Positions 50,667 to 60,044 of a stretch of DNA of 64,000 nt are shown in pieces; the first letter of the stretch is position 1, and each line of letters opens with the position of its first letter. The notes below the pieces were generated by a model. It was not told where the DNA came from. It ran no database searches and saw only the letters and a list, made by a program, of their open reading frames with translations. Position numbers and translations under genes: made by a program. The stretch spans positions 25,485 through 89,484 of the forward strand of contig NZ_JAEMTF010000008.1 in assembly GCF_016462415.1 (NCBI RefSeq). The letters run 5' to 3'. The DNA comes from Williamsia sp. Its GTDB lineage: Bacteria; Actinomycetota; Actinomycetes; Mycobacteriales; Mycobacteriaceae.

Positions 50667-51011
50667 ATGAGCAATGTCGACGCTTCGGTGAGCTGGCTTG
50701 TCGAATTAGAAGCAATAGCCGAGGGTCAGGCGTCACGTCTCAGTGCAATCTACGACCTGCGTCACGAACGCACACATGATTTGGTCGAGTTCGTGGTCGA
50801 CGTTGGTCGCAACCCAGACATTGATCTGCTGACCGATGCTTGCAAGATACTAAAAGCGATAGGAGGATTCTGAGCACAACAAGAAATCGACATCGGATCG
50901 TTTGAACACTTAGGGGAGGCTGTGCTCAACGTCGACGACGTCACGCCTCTTTCGCTTGTCGTCCTCCATCAGTGCATTGATGCGTATGCTTCGGGAATGG
51001 TTGCGACTTGA
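50667..51011 (+). pseudogene. Hypothetical protein interrupted by an in-frame TGA at 50871
   Basis: MSNVDASVSWLVELEAIAEGQASRLSAIYDLRHER...KAIGGF(TGA)AQQEIDIGSFEHLGEAVLNVDDVTPLSLVVLHQCIDAYASGMVAT*. Confidence 0.5.
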
Positions 51012-51043
51012 AGTTCTGAATAGCGTTACGCGGCTCGCAAGGT

Positions 51044-51787
51044 CTATTGGTCACTATCCAGTATTTTTTGGAGCGCGACAGGGACTTCACTGTCAGCCGA
51101 ATACGTGACACGCTCTGGACTGTAGGTCCCTATCCGCTTCCATCTTCTGCCACGCGCGTCAGTGAACTCAACATGGGAGACAAAAGCCGTGAAGGTTTCG
51201 GCACCGTCTTCGAAACCTTTGCCGGTCCACCGGGTCGGATGCGACTCGTCGCCACCTTCAATTGTGGTTGGCGCAGATAGGTGCCGGACTAAGCTCGTCA
51301 CTAACTCGGTCATTTTGTCCGCGCGCGAATAGTCGTACGCGAACCCCTCTGGTGAGTCATTCACAATCTTTAGAGGGGCTGTACGAACGGAGCGGACGGT
51401 TACATCAAATATCGATTCGGCACTCCTGTTTTGAACGAGCACATCAAGCAGAACCGGGTCAGGCCCACCTACGGTGATCGTCTTTGGCACGACAAGCCGG
51501 GCTTGATTCGCTTCGTCGTCGCGCTGTCGGGTGGCGTCCTCTTGCCACCGGATGATCGCCACAAAGACCCCAGCCAGAGCGAGTAGCGAGGCACCGGCAG
51601 TTACCCATCCTGGCATCTGGCCCCAAGACACAGAGTGTCGCGTGCAGGGGACGGCGGCGACAACGCCGACTGCGGTCAGCCCGGCCAGAGCTGCTAGCCC
51701 GGCCACTCTGAGAAGAACTTTCGTCTGGCTAATTCGGCCTGTGAGGGACCGCGTCCCCGGTTTCTGGACCTCACTATTGCGCGCCAT
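51044..51787 (-). CDS. Hypothetical protein with two N-terminal TMs
   Basis: VLLRVAGLAALAGLTAVGVVAAV and WVTAGASLLALAGVFVAII hydrophobic segments. Confidence 0.6.
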   Translation of the reverse strand: MARNSEVQKPGTRSLTGRISQTKVLLRVAGLAALAGLTAVGVVAAVPCTRHSVSWGQMPGWVTAGASLLALAGVFVAIIRWQEDATRQRDDEANQARLVVPKTITVGGPDPVLLDVLVQNRSAESIFDVTVRSVRTAPLKIVNDSPEGFAYDYSRADKMTELVTSLVRHLSAPTTIEGGDESHPTRWTGKGFEDGAETFTAFVSHVEFTDARGRRWKRIGTYSPERVTYSADSEVPVALQKILDSDQ

Positions 51788-52269
51788 AGCTGACCCGTTC
51801 TGCAGTGTGCTGCTCTTTACCCGCCCGGCCGTTGCCAGAGTTCTAGGCCGCAGTATCTCATCGAGGATATTTTACTGCAGCAATCCGTAAGTCCGCGCCA
51901 CTCGTCGCGGGTTGAGGGAGTCAGCCTGGTGAGGCTGTGGAGGATCCGCCGGATAATTGCCAAACGGCCACAGTTGGGATAGGTCCCGCACCTACCTCGT
52001 GGGGTGGGACAAACTGCGGAGGTTCCGTGCCCTGCGTATTACTGCCGGCCGTGTGAGGCGGCCGTGTACCCGTGGGACTCGGGACGCATCGAAGCGGGCT
52101 TCTGCAACGCGGTGACCTGTTGCTTTAGCTTGGTAGCGCCATGGTCGAGACTACCCGGCGATGCGCGAGGAGTTGACGGCTGAAGATCGAGCGGGAGCAT
52201 CCGACTGCAGGGGCTCATCAGCGCGTCACGTACCTGACCTGCCCGATTCATCTGGAACAATGCACTTCT

Positions 52270-52859
52270 ATGGCGGGTGTCGAAGTTGTCGCGTGGGTTG
52301 GCGCCGTTTCAGGTGTGGGCGCGCTCATCATTCACGGGGTGCGCCTTAAGTGGGATTTGGGCGCGAATACGCGCGCGGTGCAGAAGGAACTCAGGGGGCA
52401 GCTGAGGGGCCATTTATCGGAAGCTGTCGCTGAACTAGAGCGGGCTAAAGCCGCCATCCGATCCGGAAATTATGTCGGTCCCGCGAGCGAAACCCTCGGC
52501 AAGTGTTCGGACGAATTGCATAGCTTGTCGAAGAGAGTCGACTCCAAACTGGAGTCTGCGGTGTTCAATGCGGGGACAGCGATCTTTCTGTCGAGGTCGC
52601 ATTGGGGAAATCGCTGCACCGCGCGGAGCGGTCGCCCCATACCGAGAACCCGAAGTCAGTTATGGCGGCGATCAATGAGTTTCGCGAATACACCGACAGC
52701 ACAACATTCCCTCGTTGCAACAGCCTCCTAAAGCGTCTGAACTCAATTGACAAGGGGCTCAGACGAACTCACGAGAGACCCAGTTGGTCGATGAGGGCCT
52801 CGTTGGACGTGGCTGTCAGAACTCCGGGCGCTACATGCCCTCGACCATCCCGTCGGTGA
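52270..52859 (+). pseudogene. Hypothetical protein split by a frameshift near 52576
   Basis: Frame A ...KLESAVFNAG; frame B (G)DSDLSVEVALGKSLHRAERSPHTENPKSVMAAINEFREYTDS. Confidence 0.5.
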
Positions 52860-52990
52860 TGTCTGCAGGGTCGTGCGTCTCGAGCAGTGCGTCGCAAGCG
52901 CGCGTGTCGTCAGCAGTCCAGACGCAGGACAGCCCGGGGTGCGGTCGCGATTCCGCGCCTAGCTTCAGGGGTGTGACATAGGCAACCCGT

Positions 52991-54148
52991 ATGCTTCACG
53001 ACATGAGTGAGCCAGTCCCGTCGCAAGATTTCGCGCGACTGAAGCTGAACGGTGAGCGGTTCGCAGGTGCGCGCCTGCCTGTCTCGGCACTATCCGAACT
53101 TGAGAACTACACCAACCTGATCCGAGAGGCTGCAAAACTAGCATGGCGCGATGCGCACCCAGGCGAGGATCTACCCCAAGATTTCGGCGCTGATTTCGAT
53201 CTGGTGCTGACGTCAGTCCACAACGGCAGCGCTGATTGCCACCTCGAAAGATTGCTCCCACACTCGGGGGACGAAGATGACTACTTCGACCAAAGCCGGG
53301 AACGCGTTGGACGCGAATTGCGACAGGTGTTGCAAGGCCGTATAGACGAAACAGATGAACTACTTGCGAGGATCGACTCGTTTGGCGAATTAGGCTCGTC
53401 ACTGAGTGTGGGCGATTCGCTCGAAGTTCCGTCGTACGACTCGGACGACGAGCCTGTTCGAATTACACGCTCGAGTTATCGCGAGTATGTCCGACCCGCG
53501 CATGAGCGGTCGTTGCGCGAGCCTGCGGTACCTGGACGTCCCCGCCTGAAAGGCCGCGACGGGTGGCTTGTCGGTCGGCTCTTTGCCGTTTCCTCGAAAG
53601 ATACGAGGTTCGAGCTTGCCTCCGAAAGATACGGCGACGTACATGGTTTCTACGCAGTGCCCGAAATCTTGGATGACCTGCGGGCGGTCCTCGGTACGAG
53701 CAAGGAGGCTCCCGTCGTCAGAATATTTGGGCGGCTGCAGTACTATTCGGAAAATGACTTCTTTCGCATGCGGAATGCGAGCTTGGTGCAGGTCTTGGAG
53801 GTTGATGGTCAACCGTGGTCGCGTCGGTTCATTGAGCTTGCGTCTTTAGAGGAGGGTTGGGACGACGACGATTCAGAAAGTCAACCAGTATCTTTCGCCG
53901 CGCTAGACGGAGCGCGTCATTTGTTGAGCCACGCGAGATCCGTTGAGATTCCTCAGCCCGGGATCTTTCCCTTGGGTGACGGTGGAGTCAGTCTTGAGTG
54001 GGCGTCCCCCGACTCGATCTACTCCATCGAGATCTCGCCTGAAGCTGACGTCACTCTGTTTCACCTCGGCAACGACGACATTCCGCACCATTTCGACGCT
54101 GTCAACTTTTCTGTGGCCGAGTCGTTCATCACGGGGGTGGAGCTGTGA
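52991..54148 (+). CDS. Uncharacterised 385-aa protein, gene A of a coupled pair
   Basis: Full-length ORF; C-terminal LASLEEGWDDDDSE...LDGARHLLSHARSVEIPQPGIFPLGDGGVSLEWASPDSIYSIEISPEADV. Confidence 0.8.
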   Translation: MLHDMSEPVPSQDFARLKLNGERFAGARLPVSALSELENYTNLIREAAKLAWRDAHPGEDLPQDFGADFDLVLTSVHNGSADCHLERLLPHSGDEDDYFDQSRERVGRELRQVLQGRIDETDELLARIDSFGELGSSLSVGDSLEVPSYDSDDEPVRITRSSYREYVRPAHERSLREPAVPGRPRLKGRDGWLVGRLFAVSSKDTRFELASERYGDVHGFYAVPEILDDLRAVLGTSKEAPVVRIFGRLQYYSENDFFRMRNASLVQVLEVDGQPWSRRFIELASLEEGWDDDDSESQPVSFAALDGARHLLSHARSVEIPQPGIFPLGDGGVSLEWASPDSIYSIEISPEADVTLFHLGNDDIPHHFDAVNFSVAESFITGVEL

Positions 54149-54618
54149 TGAGTGAACCTGAGTTTTGGGAGCTCGACCCCAAGGAGAGGGTCATTGTCAA
54201 CGAAGTTGAGGATGACGAACTGCTTTGGAGACAGATCTGCGATCACAGCTGGGATGCGCAATACGGTCTCCCGAACCTTGATTCATTCGGCCCTCAGAAA
54301 GTAGATCAGCGCCGTCCGTCGTTCTCGCGCAGCTCCGTCGTAACAGCTCAAGAGAGCCGCGACTGGCAGAGCGAATGGGCGAAGTCGAAGTCGCGCGGCG
54401 TCTGGGCATGCTCGATACAAGAGGTAGCTGACGCGGGGACCCGCGCAATCGATGACAGTGAGACCGCTCTTGAGCCAGGCAAACAACGCGCGCCTGGTCA
54501 CGCGTATGTCGACTACCGGCACATGGGTAAAGCAGGTCTGAAGGCAGTTAAGGCTCGTTTGCTCAAGGCGGCACTCGCTCGCAAAGAGATACCGACTGAC
54601 GACAACTTCGAAGATTGA
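54148..54618 (+). CDS. Uncharacterised 156-aa protein, gene B of the coupled pair
   Basis: Start overlaps stop of gene A (TGATG); DDELLWRQICDHSWDAQYGLPNLDSFGPQ...GVWACSIQEVADAG...APGHAYVDYRHMGKAGLKAVKARLLKAALARKEIP. Confidence 0.8.
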   Translation: MSEPEFWELDPKERVIVNEVEDDELLWRQICDHSWDAQYGLPNLDSFGPQKVDQRRPSFSRSSVVTAQESRDWQSEWAKSKSRGVWACSIQEVADAGTRAIDDSETALEPGKQRAPGHAYVDYRHMGKAGLKAVKARLLKAALARKEIPTDDNFED

Positions 54619-55478
54619 CCAACGGGTCCGGTTCGAGTTGGACGACGAGAACCGCGACGCTGAGGCGTTCATCGCCAGGACGTGGGACCGGGCATCTGTC
54701 GGTGGATACCGACCCGAGATTGTCGCCGCGGTGTCCGCGGCTGTCTACGCACGCTGCTGGACCGGTCGGACAGCTCGATCGGATCACGGGGTGATGCGGG
54801 TGTTGTTGACGCTCGCCGAGGAACGGGGCACCACGGTTCCGACGTTCGGTGTTAGAGCGGTGGCGCTACGGGCGCAGCTGCCGGACAAGACGACGTGCAA
54901 GGCGCCTGCCCGTCTCGTCTCCGTAGTTTGGCTACGTCGGATCAAAGCGGGCGATACCGGTCGGGTCAGCAGACGGTTTCGAGCTGCGTATCCCGCAAGG
55001 GGGTAGCAAGAGTTCCACACTTGTTACCGTCCCCTAGTGCTAAGTGTGTCAGTTCCGCTGGCCCCCTAGCGCTCGTTTGAGGGACACCCGGTGTTCCGAA
55101 ACGGGGCAGGGCTGGGCAAGACGGCGTGCCGACTGTAGCTCGCCCGAACAGAGCCGACGCACTCGTCGCCGGCTCTCGAAGCTGGCATCGTGCTCGCCTT
55201 CGACGTTCACTCGGTGTATGCAACGGCTTGTTGCGTTCCTTCTCGCCGAGCGGACCTCCGCAGGATGGGTTCGGCGAGGCGGGTTGCCCGATCTAGATCG
55301 GATCTCCGATTACTTGGGAGCGTCTGCGTCTGTTGAGGCCCAGGCTCGACAGGGGGACCTCGGCCGACAGGCGTACGCGGGTCGCGTTGCTTCAGTAGGC
55401 GAAGCCGAGCAGCCAGACAGTCAACCAGGCGTGGTCCGCCGCCGGCTCGAGGATGAACTCGAACTAGCAACGGCTTGA
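54613..55478 (+). pseudogene. Decayed winged-HTH/plasmid-type protein spread over several frames
   Basis: VYARCWTGRTARSDHGVMRVLLTLAEERGTTVPTFGVRAVALRAQLPDKTT; later GWVRRGGLPDLDRISDYLG in another frame. Confidence 0.5.
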
Positions 55479-55516
55479 TCGCGGTTCGGGAAGCGCGATT
55501 CGTATAGCTTGCTCCC

Positions 55517-56110
55517 ATGTCCAATTCGGGAGCGTTGGAGTTGTGGAGGACCAGCCGGGCGGACGATCTCGACCGCATGGAAGCGATCCACCGCGCACTC
55601 ACGGGGCCGGGAAGCGGTCGTCGACGACAGACGGAGCACATCAACGGGGCAGTGATCTCTCGCGTCTTAGCCGAGTTCCAAGGCTTCTGTCGTGACTTGC
55701 ACAACGAAGCAGTCGATCACGTTGTGTCCTGCTCGGGCATCACGGACCCCGGCCTCCTCGCCCTGACCCGTGCCGCCTATCTCCGAGGTCGACTGTTGGA
55801 TCAGGGGAACCCGACCTGGAAGGTGCTGATCGCCGACTTTGGACGGGTGGAACTGGACCTGAAGAAGACGATCAAGACCCACTACCCCGAACGGCACAAG
55901 ACGTGGCTTGCTCAACTCGACTCGCTGACCTACACGCGTAACGCGGTTGCCCACGCCGACGAGATCAAGCTGTTGGCCTGTCGCAGTCGGGGCGACCTGA
56001 ATCTCCGCCGGGCGCGGGAGTCGCGACGGACCACCGGGGCAATTGCATCTGGCATGGATCGGGTAACTAAGACACACTTGAAGCAACTCACGGGCGTTGC
56101 CCCGTGGTGA
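55517..56110 (+). CDS. HEPN-domain protein (RiboL-PSP-HEPN-like)
   Basis: LTYTRNAVAHADEIKL contains RNAVAH (Rx4H) HEPN active-site motif; helical composition. Confidence 0.65.
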   Translation: MSNSGALELWRTSRADDLDRMEAIHRALTGPGSGRRRQTEHINGAVISRVLAEFQGFCRDLHNEAVDHVVSCSGITDPGLLALTRAAYLRGRLLDQGNPTWKVLIADFGRVELDLKKTIKTHYPERHKTWLAQLDSLTYTRNAVAHADEIKLLACRSRGDLNLRRARESRRTTGAIASGMDRVTKTHLKQLTGVAPW

Positions 56111-56124
56111 AGGAGGTCCCCAAG

Positions 56125-56292
56125 ATGGCTAGACGCATAAAGCGCGGCGATCGCATCGTGGTGCCCTACGGCAGTCAGAACCATGAGGCCACGGTGATCG
56201 AGGTCCGGAACGGGCGCATCGTGGTAGCTGTCGACCCGGACTCGGATTCCCCGGTTCACACGTTCTACCGGCAGAGCGAACTCGTTAGCTGA
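56125..56292 (+). CDS. 55-aa SH3/KOW-like small protein
   Basis: MARRIKRGDRIVVPYGSQNHEATVIEVRNGRIVVAVDPDSDSPVHTFYRQSELVS; strong AAGGAGGT SD at 56110-56117. Confidence 0.65.
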   Translation: MARRIKRGDRIVVPYGSQNHEATVIEVRNGRIVVAVDPDSDSPVHTFYRQSELVS

Positions 56293-56327
56293 GTTCAGTT
56301 GTCGGGAGTGCAACTGACAATTAGTGG

Positions 56328-57302
56328 ATGACTCGAAGATCACGACCGCGACGATCAGAGCGTCGGCGGGCCAACGCAACATCGCGGGACCAGAGTGCGC
56401 CGGAAAACCCGTGGGCATCCCCAGAACGCGTCCTCGAGTTTGCCCGGGAGGCGTCGAACATCGGCGAGTTGGTGGCACATTTCGCGCTGGCGTCGGCGTA
56501 TGTGTCCTCGAATTACGTAGAACCGGGGGAGTCGATCGACGACATCGACTCCCTGATCGGTAGCGAAGACGATGTACCCGACCCGCTGCTAACCGCGCAC
56601 CGGCTTGCGAAGTTCTACGTCATCTCAGCTGGCGACGCGCTCAAGTCCTGCTGCGAGCTGGTCGGGCGCGAATACCCGATGCATGTAGGCTCCGCGGCGC
56701 TGGCGCGAACGACAGCTGAGCATGCGAGCAAAGCGATGTATCTCTCCGACCCCTACGCGGGATGGAAAGTCCGTGTCCTTCGCGCTCAAGCGTTGTTCAC
56801 TGCGGCCTCCTCCGAATACAAGTCCTCGAACGAAACCGGGGCTCGGGAGATGATCGGCAGCTGGGAACGGTGGCGGAACCGGACCGGTGAGCTTTTTTCC
56901 GGAGTGCCGAGACAGACAGCCAAGAGCAACAGCAAGCTGGTCGAGACGTACATCCCGCACGTTCTCGCCTACGACGAATTGAGTCGTCCGGCGCACGGCA
57001 ACGCTGTGTGGCTCACAACCGCGGTTATCCAGGAGCAGAAGGGGACCAACTACACACGGTGCGCGACGCTACGGAACATGCAGTGTGCGATAGACGCCGG
57101 CGTCGCCGCCGCTGTGGGGCTGTGCCAGCTATGGCAGCTGGACCTAGACGACGTGGTGGCCGCAGCCGTAGGCGAGAGCGGCGCTATAACGGCGACTTGG
57201 GAGGAGCTCGCCTCCGGTGTCGATTACGTTCGCGCCGGGGTCAACGATCTGTCGAACCACGTTGAACTCGATTGGACACTAGACCCACAGCCTCGTCGCT
57301 GA
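56328..57302 (+). CDS. Hypothetical protein, possibly DUF5677/HEPN-like
   Basis: Helical ORF with AALARTTAEHASKAMYL and YDELSRPAHGNAVW. Confidence 0.55.
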   Translation: MTRRSRPRRSERRRANATSRDQSAPENPWASPERVLEFAREASNIGELVAHFALASAYVSSNYVEPGESIDDIDSLIGSEDDVPDPLLTAHRLAKFYVISAGDALKSCCELVGREYPMHVGSAALARTTAEHASKAMYLSDPYAGWKVRVLRAQALFTAASSEYKSSNETGAREMIGSWERWRNRTGELFSGVPRQTAKSNSKLVETYIPHVLAYDELSRPAHGNAVWLTTAVIQEQKGTNYTRCATLRNMQCAIDAGVAAAVGLCQLWQLDLDDVVAAAVGESGAITATWEELASGVDYVRAGVNDLSNHVELDWTLDPQPRR

Positions 57303-57419
57303 CGGTAGGCGGCTGTCACGCACGAGCGACGACACCCCGCGACACATGAGCGCCATCGTGGTCGAGAGTCTGCCTATCGACATTGCGAACAGTTCACCGT
57401 TCAGCACAACGGGTGCACG

Positions 57420-57554
57420 GTGGTGATAGGCCGCTATATCCACGGGGGAGCGTTTCGTGTGGCTGTGATGGATGAGTCGGGGGTGTGCTTCGATGAGAAC
57501 GGACACGAGACTGCCGCGGAGTGGGTGGCGTACGCGCGACACAGCGCCGAATGA
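57420..57554 (+). CDS. Small hypothetical protein (44 aa)
   Basis: VVIGRYIHGGAFRVAVMDESGVCFDENGHETAAEWVAYARHSAE*, followed by a terminator. Confidence 0.35.
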   Translation: MVIGRYIHGGAFRVAVMDESGVCFDENGHETAAEWVAYARHSAE

Positions 57555-57584
57555 GTTCGACACCATCACATTTCGGATATGACT

Positions 57585-57618
57585 AAGCACCCCTACCCGG
57601 TAAATGGTGGGGGTGCTT
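57585..57618 (+). terminator. Rho-independent-type terminator
   Basis: AAGCACCCCTACC ... GGTGGGGGTGCTT followed by T. Confidence 0.75.
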
Positions 57619-58114
57619 TGCTACGTGATCCAGGTGCGTGACGATGCGCACGGGGCGGGGTGTGCGTGATTGAGATTGTTGGGTTCCGCTGCGAATTGCT
57701 TTAGTAGTTCGAGGCCGACGTAGATGTAGTGATCGATCCATGAACCCAGACATCTTCTTCGAGATCAGTGTTGGCGGCGTAACGGTTGGCGCTTTCGAGG
57801 GGCGTGCGGGCGGTGGCGTGTTCCGGGGCGAGATCGCACTGTCGGATCACGTAGAGCCATTCGAGGATGGCGCGGGCTACCGGAAGGAGGGAATCGAGGT
57901 TTCGTATCCGGCCGGTTCTGACCCCTTCACCGTGGTCGCTCATGCCCTGGAAATGTGGCGGAGTGAGGCTTCGCATTTGCGCGGTTGGCCGTTGTGATTT
58001 CCGTCACCTGACAGGTCGGTGGGTACGTGTGCTGAGTGTCGAGGGCCGAGGGGCAGGACTCTAAAACAGGCGGCGATGTGGACCGACGGTACGACCCGTT
58101 CCTCAGATAGCTAG

Positions 58115-58975
58115 TTATACAGCGAGATCGAGGGGTAGATCGGAGATATCTCGCAGACGCTTCCCCTCGATCAGGATGCCTAACATGCTGATCGCCTCGT
58201 CGTTTTTTGTGAGGTCAACGGCCTCGATGAGTTCGTTCAGGGCGAAATGGTAGACGGTGTCGATGTCGCCGGTGCCAAGCGCCAACGAGGCAAGCCGGGA
58301 CGGGGTGGGCTCACCCGTAACAACCGCGATATGAGGGGTGCGCCCCTTGCGGTTGCGAATTACATTGAGGGCCTCGGATCGGGCGTTCTGCGCACGGTCT
58401 GAGCGCAGCGTCCACTTGCAGGACACAACGGCATGGACAATTGCGCGGTCCTGGTTCGCTTCTCGCAGGACGGCGAAGAGGCCGCTGTGGTCATCGACCA
58501 CGACCTCGTCGTCGTTGAACACGAGGTCGGGTTCGGGACGACGCGTGATCAGTACATCAGGACTGACCTCATATGAGTTGCCCAACACCGACGCTAGCGT
58601 TGGGTCAGCTTCGATCGCGCGAGCGAGGTCGTCGAGATGTGTGTAGGGCTCGTAGACCGCGATTTGATAGGTCTTGCGGGAACCGCCGACGTGTTCCACC
58701 TGCCAACTGCCCGGCCGCACTGGCGCCATGAGAGGGAAGGTCCTATCCAGGAAGTGTTTCACGGCCAACTCGAATTGAGTTCCCGCACGCTGTCCCATGA
58801 GCTTCCGCTGCGCTTCCTGGGCTCCCAACGCCCTGGCCACATACAGCCCGATCTTCTTGCTAGTGGCCTGGCTGGAGTCCGCGTTCGACGCAACGCCATC
58901 CGTAATAGAAAGCGTTCCGTTGGAGATCAGCTCTCGGTAGAACATGTCGCGCTCTCGCGTGATTGCGCCGATCAC
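58115..58975 (-). CDS. Type II restriction endonuclease, NgoMIV family (predicted target GCCGGC or a related CCGG-core site)
   Basis: VSCKWTLRSDRAQNARSEALNVIRNRKGRTPHIAVVTGEPTPSRLASLALGTGDIDTVYHFAL...GKRLRDISDLPLDLAV closely resembles the NgoMIV C-terminus. Confidence 0.9.
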   Translation of the reverse strand: MIGAITRERDMFYRELISNGTLSITDGVASNADSSQATSKKIGLYVARALGAQEAQRKLMGQRAGTQFELAVKHFLDRTFPLMAPVRPGSWQVEHVGGSRKTYQIAVYEPYTHLDDLARAIEADPTLASVLGNSYEVSPDVLITRRPEPDLVFNDDEVVVDDHSGLFAVLREANQDRAIVHAVVSCKWTLRSDRAQNARSEALNVIRNRKGRTPHIAVVTGEPTPSRLASLALGTGDIDTVYHFALNELIEAVDLTKNDEAISMLGILIEGKRLRDISDLPLDLAV

Positions 58976-59913
58976 GACTGTGCGGTGTTAATGGCTCTTT
59001 TTATTTGAAGACCCACTGCCTTAGCGACCGGTGGAGGGAACGCGTTCCCGATCTGGCGGTACGCGTTGGTCTTACGCCCGGTGATCTCCCAACTGTCGGG
59101 GAACCCCTGCACGCGTGCCGCCATCCGAACGGTCAGCCGGGGCATCTCCTCATGGTCAGGGCCAGGCGCCTCCTCGGCAATAGTTTTGCCGTTGACTCCG
59201 AGCATCTCCCAGGCGCGACGCGCTCGTGTTGGCCCGAGGTCCGGTCCACCGTGCTTCTTCGATCCGCCAACCAATGTGGGGGCAATCGTGTTCGCGCGTG
59301 CGGCCCAGTCGTCGGCTCCTGACCAACCGTTGGCGGCCATCAGGTCTTTGAGTGCTTCTCCCACTGTCGGGGTGGACTTGCGTGACGCGGGTGTTGGCCA
59401 CTCGAAGTCGCCCATGTCGTTACGCATAGCTACGAACACAACCCTCGGTCGCAACTGCGGAACTCCGTAGTCGGATGCGTTCAGGAGTCGCCAATCCGGT
59501 CGGTAACCCAGTTCGACCAGTTGTTGTTCGACCTCCGAACGGTAGGTCTGGAAGACGATATCCATGAGGCCGCGCACGTTCTCCAGCATCACGGCCTTCG
59601 GGCGTAGAGCGTCTACAAGTTCGATTGCGCGTGGAAACAGGTCGCGGTCGTCTTCTGCCCCGAGTTGACGTCCAGCCTTAGAGAAGGGCGGGCAAGGCAC
59701 GCCGCCCGCGAGAAGGTCGACGCCCTCATAGCCGGTAGGGTCCCATTCCCGGAGGTCCTCCTCGACTACGTTCCAGCGCGGGCGGTTGGCACGAAGGGTG
59801 TTGCAGGCATGGTGGTCGTTCTCGATCACGACACGATGCTTGAAACCGGCCTGTTCCAGACCGAGAGCCTGGCCGCCCGCTCCGGTGCAGATTTCGACGG
59901 ATGTCAATGCCAC
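58972..59913 (-). CDS. DNA (cytosine-5-)-methyltransferase
   Basis: CTGAGGQALGLEQAGF (I), GGVPCPPFSKAGRQLGAEDDRDLF (IV), MLENVRGLMD (VI), QIGNAFPPPVAKAVG (X); overlaps REase by 4 nt. Confidence 0.95.
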   Translation of the reverse strand: MALTSVEICTGAGGQALGLEQAGFKHRVVIENDHHACNTLRANRPRWNVVEEDLREWDPTGYEGVDLLAGGVPCPPFSKAGRQLGAEDDRDLFPRAIELVDALRPKAVMLENVRGLMDIVFQTYRSEVEQQLVELGYRPDWRLLNASDYGVPQLRPRVVFVAMRNDMGDFEWPTPASRKSTPTVGEALKDLMAANGWSGADDWAARANTIAPTLVGGSKKHGGPDLGPTRARRAWEMLGVNGKTIAEEAPGPDHEEMPRLTVRMAARVQGFPDSWEITGRKTNAYRQIGNAFPPPVAKAVGLQIKRAINTAQS

Positions 59914-60044
59914 AGTGGTTCCGTTCCTGGTGTTCGTTGAGGATCACGGAGACCGTAGAGCCCCTCACTGACAGTGACTGTATCGCCGCGCGGACTGCTC
60001 CTGGGTCCGCGACATGCCACCGGCTTGCTGGTTAGCTGACGAGC

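Noticed and set aside
57701-57997. Overlapping 91-aa (minus) and 85-aa (plus) ORFs
   Set aside because: Strand could not be decided and no family recognised; left unannotated
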